Assembly (NCBI RefSeq): GCF_003024525.3
Contig: NZ_CP035934.2
Span: forward strand, 558,001-622,000
Length of the DNA stretch: 64,000 nt
Direction of reading: 5' to 3'
Source: Acinetobacter cumulans
GTDB taxonomy: Bacteria > Pseudomonadota > Gammaproteobacteria > Pseudomonadales > Moraxellaceae
Shown here: one piece after another, positions 16,312 to 25,070 of the stretch
Position numbering within the stretch: the first letter of the stretch is position 1
Layout of the letters: every line of letters begins with the position of its first letter
Translations under genes and position numbers: made by a program
Notes under the pieces: generated by a model
What the model was told of the DNA's origin: nothing
Database searches by the model: none
Seen by the model: only the letters and a program-made list of their open reading frames with translations

Positions 16312-17481
16312 ATGCCAAAACTTAACGATTTTCAAAACAGCACAGTCACACTATTAGATTATTTATATTTTCATGATGTTGCAGCCATGCAGAGCTTCTC
16401 AACAGAGAAGTTAAGTATATATAGTAAGTTATTAGCTACTATTGATTCATTGGCTTATCGTAGGTCTGAGGGCATGTTGATAAGGGAGCATTACAAGCAT
16501 TTGTTATTGATAGGAGTAGATTTTGAGTTAGCTTTTGGAAAGGGTGAATTAATTGAAAATGATATCTATTTTCAAATGCAAGAAAAATATCGTGCCTACC
16601 TAATTCAACAAATAGAGTCGGTGGGTTTTAAAATTGATCATTATAAGCAAGATTTAAATGAAATATTAATACAAAATCCAATTCAGTTAATTACTGGTGC
16701 TGCTGCTTTTAAAATTGTTAGTCAAGTTCTATATTTTGAGTACGATAATATAAGTATAGGGGTGCTTAGTAAATTTCTAGATTTTAATTTTTTAACACTA
16801 GCTAAATATCAAAAAAAGAATAAAGTCATCAATGAGAGTTTTTTAAATAAACTTTTCTATAGGGCGATGTTATTTCTAGAGTTTGAAGTTTTTAAAAATA
16901 ACTTAATTGCAGAGTATTATTCCGAAGATCAGATTGTTAACTTAAATGATTTGGAAGATTATGAAAAAGTAGCAGCTGCCATTAAGGCTAGGGGTAAGGC
17001 CAAGTCATTAAAGGGGATTGAATATGATGGATTTTATAAGCTAAAGACTAAGAATGATCTGAAGAAGTTCCTAATAAATATTGAAGAGCGATTAGGACAT
17101 AATCCCATTTTTTCAGATAGTTCGGCTAATTGGATTGCCTTAATCGGTGCATGGCATTTGATACTTAAGAAAGGTAATAATCTCGATAAACCATTGTTCA
17201 AAGAGTCCCCTCAATATGTTGTGGACTCGGATATCTCATGTGCCAAGCTCGCAAGAAAAAAATTAGCTGAATTTGGTTTCTCTGTGTCTGAAAAAACTAT
17301 ATTTGACTGCTATGATCGTGTCTATGAAATTTACAGGCTTATACGTATAACTATAGAGTGCTTGGTGGAAGAAAAAATGTATGGAATGAACGAAAGAGTT
17401 TTTATTCATGATTTTTACTATAATCCGAATTCTAATGCATTCTTCAAGAAGCAGTTACAAGCAGCTAAGGCTAAACTTTAA
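16312..17481 (+). CDS. Unknown island protein (389 aa)
   Basis: I do not recognise this protein. It is AT-rich, soluble and mostly helical, with no signal peptide or membrane segment. The first part (residues 1-130) has Tyr-rich helices (TLLDYLYFHDVAAMQSF). A small Lys-rich region follows (IKARGKAKSLKGIEYDGFYK, ~225-245), then WIALIGAWHLILKKG near residue 275. DISCAKLARKKLAEFGFSV with SEKTIFDCYDRVYEIYRL could be a helical DNA-binding segment. It is preceded by an open 150-bp region and followed by mobile-element debris, so it is an isolated cargo gene, perhaps linked to the PrtN-like regulator divergent from it. Confidence 0.6.
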   Translation: MPKLNDFQNSTVTLLDYLYFHDVAAMQSFSTEKLSIYSKLLATIDSLAYRRSEGMLIREHYKHLLLIGVDFELAFGKGELIENDIYFQMQEKYRAYLIQQIESVGFKIDHYKQDLNEILIQNPIQLITGAAAFKIVSQVLYFEYDNISIGVLSKFLDFNFLTLAKYQKKNKVINESFLNKLFYRAMLFLEFEVFKNNLIAEYYSEDQIVNLNDLEDYEKVAAAIKARGKAKSLKGIEYDGFYKLKTKNDLKKFLINIEERLGHNPIFSDSSANWIALIGAWHLILKKGNNLDKPLFKESPQYVVDSDISCAKLARKKLAEFGFSVSEKTIFDCYDRVYEIYRLIRITIECLVEEKMYGMNERVFIHDFYYNPNSNAFFKKQLQAAKAKL

Positions 17482-17534
17482 AATATTAGAGCATGCTTAT
17501 TTATACAGGTTGAATGAACAAACACTGTTTGAGA

Positions 17535-17654
17535 GCGCTATTCAGTCCAGTTGTGAACGAATTAAATTTGTTTAATCCCGATCCCATTGAACGGCAACTT
17601 GCTCATGTGTCACAGAACAGAATTCGCTCGGCATATAACCGAGCGCAATATTAA
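17535..17654 (+). pseudogene. C-terminal remnant of a P4-type integrase
   Basis: In one frame this reads NLFNPDPIERQLAHVSQN, then RIRSAYNRAQY and a stop. QLAHV and YNRAQY are the end of the P4-family integrase catalytic domain (second His and catalytic Tyr). Nothing upstream encodes the rest, so it is the tail of an older integrase and a relic of an earlier or neighbouring element. Confidence 0.75.
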
Positions 17655-17658
17655 CCAA

Positions 17659-17698
17659 GGGGGTCAGTTTTTAAATGCCGTTAGGGGGTCATTTTTAC
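17659..17698. mobile_element. Possible IS terminus remnant (IS21-like direct repeats)
   Basis: GGGGTCAGTTTTTAAA followed about 24 bp later by GGGGGTCATTTTTACA is the repeated G-rich/T-rich pattern seen at ends of IS21-family elements. No istA/istB is present. The family call is tentative. Confidence 0.35.
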
Positions 17699-17706
17699 AC
17701 TACCGA

Positions 17707-17819
17707 GGCTTTGTTGTATAAATATGTAAGTATCTGATTTAAATAAATTTAACTTTGGATCAAAAAATAATCAAAACTTTTTAAATCATATAGTTATGAA
17801 ATCTTTGTGCAACAAAGCC
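17707..17819. mobile_element. 113-bp MITE-like unit with IS5-type inverted repeats
   Basis: It begins GGCTTTGTTG and ends CAACAAAGCC (10-bp perfect inverted repeats, 16 of 20 if extended). This matches the IR of the IS903/IS17-like branch of the IS5 family, as known from IS903 (GGCTTTGTTGAATAAATC). The interior is AT-rich and non-coding. No clear target duplication flanks it, so it may be an internal-deletion derivative or a recombined remnant. Confidence 0.6.
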
Positions 17820-17965
17820 GTTTAAAAGTGCTTTAAGCAAAGTGAATATGAGCTTAAATCAATAAAATTTTATTAAGATACCTATTTTCATTAGGTCTGC
17901 ACGCACAAACCCAATCTTAGTTATATAATGGACTAGATTGGGTGTGACTGGTGGAAAGATTATTT

Positions 17966-18862
17966 TTACAAATATAGGTTTTCTCCATCGACTGAACAGC
18001 ATTCTTTGGCATAGGTTTCATTGATGAGTCTTTCGATCATTTGCTCTTCGGACACACCATTCTTGAAAGCTAATGTAAGCAACGCTTCTCTAGCTCTTTT
18101 GGTTAATGCGTAATAGTTAGGTTTTTTCACCTTTTTCTCCTCACGGTGCTTTTTTTGATACCACGCATTAGATAATTTTTTTCTTAGAGCATAGTGAATA
18201 TTTTCATCTTCATAATAGATAATATCAAATATTGAATTAATTAAAGTCTCATATTCAGATACATGTGATGCATCTCTTCTGTATCTCCTAAATTCTGAGT
18301 TTTCATTAATATGCTTTTTAGCCCATACAAAAAAATCAGAGCATGGTGATTTAAAATGACTGTTGAATTTTGTGTATATTTTGTCAAATCGATAATATAT
18401 ATTTTCAATTGATCTAGAATTTTCATAATAAAAAGGGATTGTATAAGCCAGATAAAGGAGCTGGAAGTATAGATTTTTTATATCTAAAATTAAGCGATCT
18501 CCTTCTTTTTCATTCAAGACTTTGCATGCAAATTGTAAGAATCTTTGATTATCTTTAATTTTATTAAAGTCAAAAGAATGTATTGTGATTCTAGATTGAA
18601 AATCCTTTAAATCACGTAAAAAATAATAGATATCATCATCACTACTATTATTCATTTCATCAATTATAAATTTACTTATGTTCCTGAGTTTATCTAGGCT
18701 GTTCAGTTTTGCGATGTCTTTTTCTATAGCATCGTTGCTCTCCCGTATTCTGCGATTGTTATCAATATTTGGGCGATGATAGACATACAGTACCCAGATA
18801 AGATCTTCATCTCGAAGTTGTGTCAGGAATGATTTAAGATTGTCTAGTTCAGAATTGCGCAT
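17966..18862 (-). CDS. Unknown island protein with a possible C-terminal DNA-binding helix pair
   Basis: 298 aa, not recognised as a known family. It is very AT-rich and rich in Asn, Tyr, Asp and Lys, with no signal peptide. The C-terminal part (~240-290: KKPNYYALTKRAREALLTL, then AFKNGVSEEQMIERLINE) looks like a ribbon-helix-helix or similar small DNA-binding module after a basic stretch (KKHREEKKVKK). It is divergent from the replication protein at 19326 across a 463-bp region with palindromes, which fits a regulator or replication partner. Function is not assigned. Confidence 0.55.
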   Translation of the reverse strand: MRNSELDNLKSFLTQLRDEDLIWVLYVYHRPNIDNNRRIRESNDAIEKDIAKLNSLDKLRNISKFIIDEMNNSSDDDIYYFLRDLKDFQSRITIHSFDFNKIKDNQRFLQFACKVLNEKEGDRLILDIKNLYFQLLYLAYTIPFYYENSRSIENIYYRFDKIYTKFNSHFKSPCSDFFVWAKKHINENSEFRRYRRDASHVSEYETLINSIFDIIYYEDENIHYALRKKLSNAWYQKKHREEKKVKKPNYYALTKRAREALLTLAFKNGVSEEQMIERLINETYAKECCSVDGENLYL

Positions 18863-19325
18863 TTTGTATCCTGTTTCTAAAAAGCTTACGTCATACTTTA
18901 GGCAATAAAAACAATACCTTCTACTAAGTTTTTCGCTCTATTTCCCCTTGTTTTGCACTATATTTTTAAAAGCTTTCTACTAAGGGATAAGGGGGGTATA
19001 AATAAACAATGTTTAGGCAATATAAGTTTTTAATTTAATTTTTTTATAACTAAAATTAGGTACTAAAACGATATAGTCTAAAATTCATTTTATTCCTTAA
19101 TTCTAGCTTTTTTGAGACTAGAGCCTGCATGAATTTAAGCTTAAAGCAGGGAGGAAAAGTTTTTCATGTGGAGAATAGGTACTGTACTACAGGAGGAATT
19201 TGGACTCCCTAAAGCTTTGGTTATTAATCTAATCGTTTATTAGGTAACACTTTATTGTAAAGTAAACGTATATATATACTGAATTCCCTATCTCTTATGT
19301 AACTGTCACACACATAGGTTTAAAC
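18863..19325. other. 463-bp intergenic region with palindromes upstream of the replication gene
   Basis: No gene is seen. Visible structures are CCTGC...GCAGG (about 19124-19150) enclosing a perfect TTTAAGCTTAAA palindrome, and ACTTTA-TTG-TAAAGT (19249-19263) about 65 bp before the replication gene. A divergent promoter region and a possible replication origin for the element are the natural readings; the latter is an inference. Confidence 0.4.
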
Positions 19326-20234
19326 ATGAGAGTTTTAATTAATCAGGAAAAACTTACACTTGAGATTGAGAAATTTTTAAAACGTTTAAAAAGAGAACGT
19401 ACAAAATGGGATGGATTCTATTCACAGCTTACTAATCTGTTATTAGACTTTAATGATATTTATGATCCTGATGATGAATACACAGGTTATCTTAAATTCT
19501 TTGTAATTCTGAGATATGACTTACAGAGAATAGACTCTGGTTATCTTGAACTTATGGACGAGTTAAAGATAATTGAGTACAGAGAGATGAGAAAATGGTT
19601 TTTAGATTTATTTGAGCTTTTCAAGAAAGATTATGAAACTATTGAAAAACAGAAAGATGAAAATAAAATTGAAGTGCAGGAATATTGTAGTTCAATACTT
19701 AATAAATGCAGTCGAATATTAGTTGCTCGTGTAGACTTGGGTTATTTGCAAGAATATTCTAGTCGAATTAGAGTTGAAGATATTTATAAGGACTTAGATA
19801 TACTGCTTAACCGTATCCAAAATAAAGATGGCATATTTAAACATGTGATCGGGTATATATGGGGAGTGGAGCAAGGCGGTAAAAGTAAAGGTTTTCACTG
19901 TCACTTAGCAATCATTTATGATAATGCCTATCGTGATGGAAGCGCAGCATATTGGGGAAATGAAATTATTGAGCTATGGAGGGATATTACTAGGGATTTT
20001 GGTCAAGGCTATAATTGCTGGAACCGTGAACGTATAGCGAAACTTCGAAGAGAGAATAAGCTAGGGATCGGTGTGATTTATCGTCGTGATTCAACCCAAG
20101 TGACAAATTTCATTGAGGCAATGCAATACATTGCTGATCATCACAAACGTACTCTTCAATACTTACGTGTAAAGCCAAAAGGACGAAGAGTATTTGGTAA
20201 AGGTCAGTTAAGAGTGCAGTATGATAGACGCTAA
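19326..20234 (+). CDS. YagK/YfjJ-type (inovirus Gp2-like) replication protein
   Basis: 302 aa. The C-terminal half (~170-300) carries YIWGVEQGGKSKGFHCHLAI, an HxH motif typical of HUH-like replication initiators, then AYRDGSAAYWGNEIIELW and NFIEAMQYIADHHKRTLQYL. This is the YagK/YfjJ C-terminal domain found in P4-like and integrated elements. The N-terminal half is a helical region without an obvious fold. It may nick an origin to allow replication of the excised element. The catalytic Tyr cannot be picked with certainty. Codon use is AT-rich like its neighbours to the left. Confidence 0.75.
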   Translation: MRVLINQEKLTLEIEKFLKRLKRERTKWDGFYSQLTNLLLDFNDIYDPDDEYTGYLKFFVILRYDLQRIDSGYLELMDELKIIEYREMRKWFLDLFELFKKDYETIEKQKDENKIEVQEYCSSILNKCSRILVARVDLGYLQEYSSRIRVEDIYKDLDILLNRIQNKDGIFKHVIGYIWGVEQGGKSKGFHCHLAIIYDNAYRDGSAAYWGNEIIELWRDITRDFGQGYNCWNRERIAKLRRENKLGIGVIYRRDSTQVTNFIEAMQYIADHHKRTLQYLRVKPKGRRVFGKGQLRVQYDRR

Positions 20235-20337
20235 ATGAAAATAATCTCAGATATACATTATCTAGATGAAAACGAGGTTTTTAACTTTGCAAGGCTTACC
20301 AATCGGTGAGCCTTTGTCATTTCTAGAGGTATATATT

Positions 20338-20616
20338 ATGAGTTTAAATTGTCCTTATTGTTTTTCCGATCAGGTTATTCAAGTGGTTAATCAGCAGGTG
20401 AGTGGTTCTGATTCTACAGGTCTAGCAGCATCAGCTTCGTTCGCAACCATCGGTGCATCCATTTCAAAGGGTTTACCTTTGCCTGTATCACTACTGCTTG
20501 GCGGGCTTGCAGGTGTAGTCATTGGTGGTCTATTCAGTAGTGTGTTTGATGAGCCGAAAAAGCCTATCACCATGACCTACTATCACTGTAATCAATGTCA
20601 GCAAAACTTTCGTTGA
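20338..20616 (+). CDS. Small zinc-ribbon membrane-hairpin protein (92 aa)
   Basis: The start is ATG at 20338 with AGAGG 8 nt upstream. It is built from two half zinc-ribbons, CPYC at residues 4-7 and CNQC near residue 86, around a Gly/Ala-rich hydrophobic segment (GLPLPVSLLLGGLAGVVIGG) that could form one or two membrane helices with glycine-zipper spacing. I do not recognise a named family. It is followed 22 bp on by the DUF932 gene and is likely co-transcribed with it. Confidence 0.6.
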   Translation: MSLNCPYCFSDQVIQVVNQQVSGSDSTGLAASASFATIGASISKGLPLPVSLLLGGLAGVVIGGLFSSVFDEPKKPITMTYYHCNQCQQNFR

Positions 20617-20638
20617 GTTAGCATAGGAGATCAAAGCA

Positions 20639-21670
20639 ATGGCACATCAAATTGAACAAATAGCCTATGTTGGCGAAACACCTTGGCATGGCTTAGGAAA
20701 TCAGCTAAGTCCGAATCAACCACTGGAAGTCTGGGCACAGCAAGCAGGGATGGATTGGCGCATCGAATCATCTGATGTCAGTTACATGGCTCAGAATGAA
20801 CGTGGTCAAAGCATTATCATGCCATTTGAGGAACAGCGTGTACTGTATCGCTCAGATACTCATGCACCGTTATCTGTGGTCAGTCAGCGTTATCAGGAAG
20901 TACAACCCAAAGAGATTTTGGAGTTCTATCGTGATCTGACTGAACAATCAGGCTTTGAGTTGGAAACCGCAGGGGTTTTGAAAGGTGGGAAGAAGTTCTG
21001 GGCTTTGGCACGTACCGGGCAAAGCACTGCATTAAAGTCTAAGGATGTCAGTAATGGTTATATCTTGCTGGCTACTGCGTGTGACGGCACGTTGGCAACG
21101 ACGGCACAATTCACAAGTATTAGGGTGGTCTGTAACAACACTTTAGCCATTGCTCTACGTGGACAGAGCAGTAGTGCAGGTGTAGTGAAGGTTCCACATA
21201 GTACCAAGTTTGATGCAGAGAAAGTGAAGCAGCAATTGGGTATTTCAGTTCGTGCCTGGGATGAGCACATGTATGAAATGAAACAACTCACACAGCGTAA
21301 GGTGAGTCAGCAGGAAGCCAAAGCTTACTTTGATGCCGTGTTTAATAATAGCACCATGTCAATTTCCGATCCTGAAGAAAACATCATTCAGTTTTATCGT
21401 AATGTCGCGCAGCAAGTTCAGGAGAAAAAGCCTGAACCGAATGGTCGTGCCATGAATAAAGCTTTAGAGATGTTTAATGGACAAGGACGCGGTGCTGAAT
21501 TGTCATCAGCTAAAGATACGGCTTATGGTTTACTGTGTTCGATCACAGAATTTGTGGATCATGAACGACGTGCCATGAGTACAGATCACCGTCTTGATTC
21601 AGCTTGGTTCGGTGCAGGTGCGGGTTTGAAACAACGAGGATTGGAGCAAGCACTTGCTTTGATCGCCTGA
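20639..21670 (+). CDS. DUF932 (TIGR03299 phage/plasmid-like) protein
   Basis: 343 aa. The start MAHQIEQIAYVGETPWHGLG is the characteristic opening of TIGR03299/DUF932 proteins, and LLATACDGTLATTAQFTSIRVVCNNTLAIAL is the conserved core. These proteins are common on plasmids, phages and integrative elements and usually sit near YqaJ-type recombinase and single-strand-binding genes, as here. The biochemical function is unknown. It is followed by a strong terminator at 21768. Confidence 0.9.
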   Translation: MAHQIEQIAYVGETPWHGLGNQLSPNQPLEVWAQQAGMDWRIESSDVSYMAQNERGQSIIMPFEEQRVLYRSDTHAPLSVVSQRYQEVQPKEILEFYRDLTEQSGFELETAGVLKGGKKFWALARTGQSTALKSKDVSNGYILLATACDGTLATTAQFTSIRVVCNNTLAIALRGQSSSAGVVKVPHSTKFDAEKVKQQLGISVRAWDEHMYEMKQLTQRKVSQQEAKAYFDAVFNNSTMSISDPEENIIQFYRNVAQQVQEKKPEPNGRAMNKALEMFNGQGRGAELSSAKDTAYGLLCSITEFVDHERRAMSTDHRLDSAWFGAGAGLKQRGLEQALALIA

Positions 21671-21767
21671 AATTAATTGACTCACTTATGTCGAAATCAA
21701 GTCACCCCCAAACAAATGCTAGTCATAGCACTCATGTAACCCCCTCAATTAAAACAGCAAACAAATC

Positions 21768-21802
21768 GCCATGCCCGACCTCGTGTCGGGTATGGCTTTT
21801 TT
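21768..21802 (+). terminator. Strong Rho-independent terminator
   Basis: GCCATGCCCGAC / GTCGGGTATGGC, a 12-bp stem with one G-T type mismatch, followed by six T, 98 bp after the DUF932 stop and 43 bp before the YqaJ gene. Confidence 0.88.
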
Positions 21803-21845
21803 ATGCATTTCTTTTACAGAGATCAGAATTTATAAGGATAATTCC

Positions 21846-22904
21846 ATGAATCAAATTGTATCTATTTCCCATCAGTCTACGACGGTAGGATCAAAGATTG
21901 TAGTCAATCCAAGCATCACCACCAAACGCTCAACAGCAGCCAAGCGATTGGTTAATACCAAAGGGATGGAATATCAGGACTGGCTTGAAGTTCGTAGGCA
22001 AGGCATTGGCAGCAGTGATGCCGCGACTGCCTGTGGTCTCAATCCCTATATGTCGATGCTGGAACTCTGGTTAATCAAAACCGGACGACAGGCTCAATCC
22101 ATAGAAGATGAAAGCTCAGGTGTAGCACCGCTGTATTGGGGCAAGCAGCTAGAACCTTTGGTGGCAGAGTTCTATAGCATGCGCACCCATAACAAGGTGC
22201 GACGGATCAATGCAGTACTTCAGCATCCTGATCCCGATAAACACTTTATGTTAGCCAATCTGGATTACAGCGTAGTCGGTAGCGATGAAGTCCAAATTTT
22301 GGAATGCAAAACAGCAGGTGAGCATGGAGCAAAATTGTGGCGTGATGGTGTGCCTTTATATGTGCTTTGTCAGGTACAACATCAACTGGCAGTGACTGGT
22401 AAACAGGCAGCGCATGTTTGTGTCTTGATCTGTGGGCATGAAACCAAGATCTTCAAAGTGACACGATCAGAATCCGTGATTGAACATATTGTTCAAGCAG
22501 AACGATATTTCTGGGAATGCGTGGAAAAGGATACACCACCATCCGTGGATGCAAGTGAATCCGCAGCTAAAGCGATTCAACAACTCTATCCAGCGCATGT
22601 ACCTTTAACCGTAGAGGATCTCTCGCAAAATGAAAATGCCAATTTGATGTTCGACCAGCTCATCAAAATGAAGGAAGAGATTCAGAATCAGCAGGAAAGC
22701 TTTGACCAGCTTAAACATGAAATCCAGATGATGATGCAAGACAAGGAAAGGGCAGTCTTTGCAAATGGCTCAGTAGTCTGGAAGAAAGCTAAGGACTCTA
22801 TCAGTCTCAATACCAAAGCATTGCTTCAGCACCAGCCTGAACTCATCGAGCTTTATCCACTTCAAAAGCAGGGCAGTCGTCGATTCAACATCTATACCGA
22901 CTAA
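21846..22904 (+). CDS. YqaJ-type viral recombinase / exonuclease
   Basis: 352 aa from an ATG at 21846 with AAGGA upstream; longer frames would start inside the preceding terminator. The start of the domain GIGSSDAATACGLNPYMSML and the motifs LEPLVAEFY (catalytic Glu), ANLDYSVVG (Asp) and ILECKTAG (Glu-x-Lys) form the PD-(D/E)XK core of lambda-exonuclease-like YqaJ proteins. A C-terminal coiled coil follows (MKEEIQNQQESFDQLKHE). It resects DNA ends in single-strand annealing recombination. No RecT/Bet partner is visible. Confidence 0.88.
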   Translation: MNQIVSISHQSTTVGSKIVVNPSITTKRSTAAKRLVNTKGMEYQDWLEVRRQGIGSSDAATACGLNPYMSMLELWLIKTGRQAQSIEDESSGVAPLYWGKQLEPLVAEFYSMRTHNKVRRINAVLQHPDPDKHFMLANLDYSVVGSDEVQILECKTAGEHGAKLWRDGVPLYVLCQVQHQLAVTGKQAAHVCVLICGHETKIFKVTRSESVIEHIVQAERYFWECVEKDTPPSVDASESAAKAIQQLYPAHVPLTVEDLSQNENANLMFDQLIKMKEEIQNQQESFDQLKHEIQMMMQDKERAVFANGSVVWKKAKDSISLNTKALLQHQPELIELYPLQKQGSRRFNIYTD

Positions 22905-22936
22905 GCCCGATCCACAGCACCCAATCGAAAATTCAC

Positions 22937-22990
22937 AAAAATCGCTCCCCGCTCTCTACCCTTCGGTAGAGAGCAAATCGGTCGCGATTT
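22937..22990. ncRNA. Two-tier stem-loop between yqaJ-like and Gp3-like genes
   Basis: A perfect 10-bp stem GCTCTCTACC-CTTC-GGTAGAGAGC (22951-22974) is nested inside an outer pairing AAATCGC (22938-22944) with GCGATTT (22984-22990). No T-run follows, so it is not a simple terminator. It could be an attenuator, processing site or small structured RNA in the leader of the next gene. Only the pairing is seen; the role is inferred. Confidence 0.5.
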
Positions 22991-23100
22991 CTGTAGCACT
23001 TTATCTGGCTCTACATTCTTTGGGTAACTTATTTGGTCCTTGTTCTGACCTACATACATAGACCCAAATTTGTAAGGTAATACATTAAGGAATATCAACA

Positions 23101-24035
23101 TGATTAAAGGTTTAGCTATTACTCCACCAATTCTGGGGCGTATCAGTATCGGTCGTATGATCGAAAAGAATGGTAAGCGATTGCCTGAAAAAGATGACCA
23201 GTTCACCATTACTTCTCAGATTCAAAGCAAAGAAGGCTGGGTGAAGCATCCACTGGATGAACAGCTCCGAGCGAATGCTCCGAATCAAAAGCTACGCTCA
23301 ATCCCCGTCAGAATGATCTTCAATGATCCTGATCTGAACTTACGCGCTGAATACACCTTATTTGACCGACAGACCGGTCGTCCCGTCTGTGTCGGTAATG
23401 GAGAAACCTGCCAACGTTTAACCAATCAAGGCGTGGAGCAACATCCCTGTCCATCCCCTGATTTATGTCCATTGGCTCAAGGAGGGAGCTGCAAGCCCTA
23501 CGGGCGTTTGCATGTGAACTTGGATGAATCGGATGAATTTGGAACTTTTATCTTTAGAACCACGGGTTTTAACAGCATTCGAACTTTGGCTGCACGGCTG
23601 AGTTATTACCATGCGGCATCAAATGGTTTGTTGTCTTGCCTCCCATTGCAGTTGATATTGCGGGGCAAGAGTACGACACAGAGTTATCGTCAACCAGTGT
23701 ATTACGTGGATTTAACTTTAAGGGAGGGGATTAGCTTGAATGAAGCCATTATGCAAGCGAAGCAAATGGATGAGCAGAGTAAGCAGGCTGGGTTTTATCA
23801 GGAGGCTTTGGACTTTACGGCAAGGAAGGGTTTTGGGAATGGAAGGATGGACGTAGACATGGAGGAAGGCTTGGAGGTAGTTAAGGAGTTTGATATAGAT
23901 GAACTTATTGAATCTGAACCCCTGCAAACTAGAACCAAAAAGGGATCTAAATCAGGGCCTAAGTTCCATCAGGGAGAGGGTGTTGTACAAGAGATTCAGA
24001 AAAGCTTGCAGCAGAATGTACGGGTTGTAAATTAA
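23101..24035 (+). CDS. Gp3-like / 'hydrolase or metal-binding' protein of mobile elements
   Basis: 311 aa. A Cys cluster is visible: CVGNGETCQR (~99-106), then HPCPSPDLCPLAQGGSC (~117-133), a likely zinc or iron site. LHVNLDESDEFGTFIFRTTGF and SIRTLAARLSYYHAASNG follow, as in the recombination-directionality-factor-like Gp3 family that accompanies DUF932 and YqaJ genes on integrative elements. The C-terminal ~65 residues (LDFTARKGFGNGRMDVDMEE to the end) recur, diverged, as a truncated copy at 36050-36245. The exact biochemical role is unknown. Confidence 0.75.
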
Positions 24036-24041
24036 AAAAAC

Positions 24042-24075
24042 TTAAAGAGAACAGCGAGTTCTCTTTAATTTATTT
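24042..24075 (+). terminator. Rho-independent terminator
   Basis: TTAAAGAGAAC-AGCGA-GTTCTCTTTAA hairpin followed by a T-rich tract directly after the Gp3-like gene. It also faces the convergent uppP gene. Confidence 0.7.
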
Positions 24076-24090
24076 ATTTTTTTGCTTGTA

Positions 24091-24888
24091 TTAAAAAATA
24101 AATAAGATGATTGAACCTAATACCAAACGATACCAAGCAAAAACTTTTAAAGTATGTTTTTCTACAAATTTAACCATGGCTTTTACCACAAGCAAAGCTG
24201 CGATGAATGCGGTTACAAAGCCTACGGAAATATTCAATAAATTTTCTGAAGTTAAAACATCAACGTTGCGAAATATGTCATAAGTAGCGGCACCAAGCAT
24301 TGTTGGTATGGCAAGGAAAAAAGAAAATTCAGTAGCTGCTTTACGTGATAAACCCGCCAACATCCCCCCAATAATGGTTGCACCAGACCGTGAAGTCCCC
24401 GGAATCATCGCAAGACATTGAACCAAACCAATAACAATGGCCTGTTTGAATCCAATATTGGTTGCCTCAATGGTTTGGACTTTAAAATTTTTAGCTTCTA
24501 CAGCAAAAATTAACAGTGCACCAATAATCAGTGCAGATGCAACAACCGAAGGACTGAATAAAACTTGTTTAATAAAATCAACAGCTATAACTCCGATCAC
24601 TACTGCAGGAATAAATGCAATGAAGACATTTATCGCAAAACGTCTCGCATGGTAATCACCTGATATAAAACCATGTAGTAGATTAATAATTTTTTTACGG
24701 TAGAGCCAACAAACGGCTAAGATTGCGCCCAGTTGAATGACAACTTCAAAGACACGGCCTGAGTCTGAATGAAAATCAATTAAATGGCCAAATAAAATTA
24801 AATGACCAGTACTGGAAATGGGTAAAAACTCCGTTAAACCTTCTATAAAACCTAAAAATAAGGCTTTAAGTACTGAAATTATATCCAT
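24091..24888 (-). CDS. uppP: Undecaprenyl-diphosphatase (UppP/BacA)
   Basis: 265 aa, full length, with about eight hydrophobic helices. The catalytic motifs are [20 protein letters not shown] (residues ~13-32, including the [14 protein letters not shown] signature) and [13 protein letters not shown] near residue 165. It recycles undecaprenyl diphosphate for wall and lipid-linked polymer synthesis and can raise bacitracin tolerance. It is divergent from kdp across a 313-bp region and is cargo of the nested segment; a core chromosomal copy is expected elsewhere, so it may be an accessory copy. Confidence 0.95.
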   Translation of the reverse strand: MDIISVLKALFLGFIEGLTEFLPISSTGHLILFGHLIDFHSDSGRVFEVVIQLGAILAVCWLYRKKIINLLHGFISGDYHARRFAINVFIAFIPAVVIGVIAVDFIKQVLFSPSVVASALIIGALLIFAVEAKNFKVQTIEATNIGFKQAIVIGLVQCLAMIPGTSRSGATIIGGMLAGLSRKAATEFSFFLAIPTMLGAATYDIFRNVDVLTSENLLNISVGFVTAFIAALLVVKAMVKFVEKHTLKVFAWYRLVLGSIILFIF

Positions 24889-24968
24889 AAATAAAGTGAG
24901 TCACAGAATAATAATAGCCATCACTTTTAAGATATTTTTCTGCATTTATAAATTCACTGAGCCAAATT

Positions 24969-24985
24969 TTTACGCTTTCTTTACG
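24969..24985. promoter_or_regulatory. Predicted KdpE operator upstream of kdp (TTTACG-N5-TTTACG)
   Basis: TTTACG at 24969 and 24980 (11-bp period) in a T-rich context resembles the E. coli KdpE site. A third TTTACG is at 25012. It is about 85 bp before the kdp leader ORF and about 80 bp from the uppP start, so it could affect both. Identical repeats precede the glutamine-synthetase-like and porin genes. Confidence 0.65.
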
Positions 24986-25070
24986 CGGCATCCAAAGTTA
25001 TGGATAGAGACTTTACGGTTTTATTTTTCATACTAGATAGTGGAATATCCCAATACTTAGGATGAAAAAC

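Noticed and set aside
25062..25070. ATG at 25062 as start of the kdp leader ORF
   Set aside because: In frame but with no room for a ribosome binding site; the ATG at 25071 has AGGATG at a proper distance.
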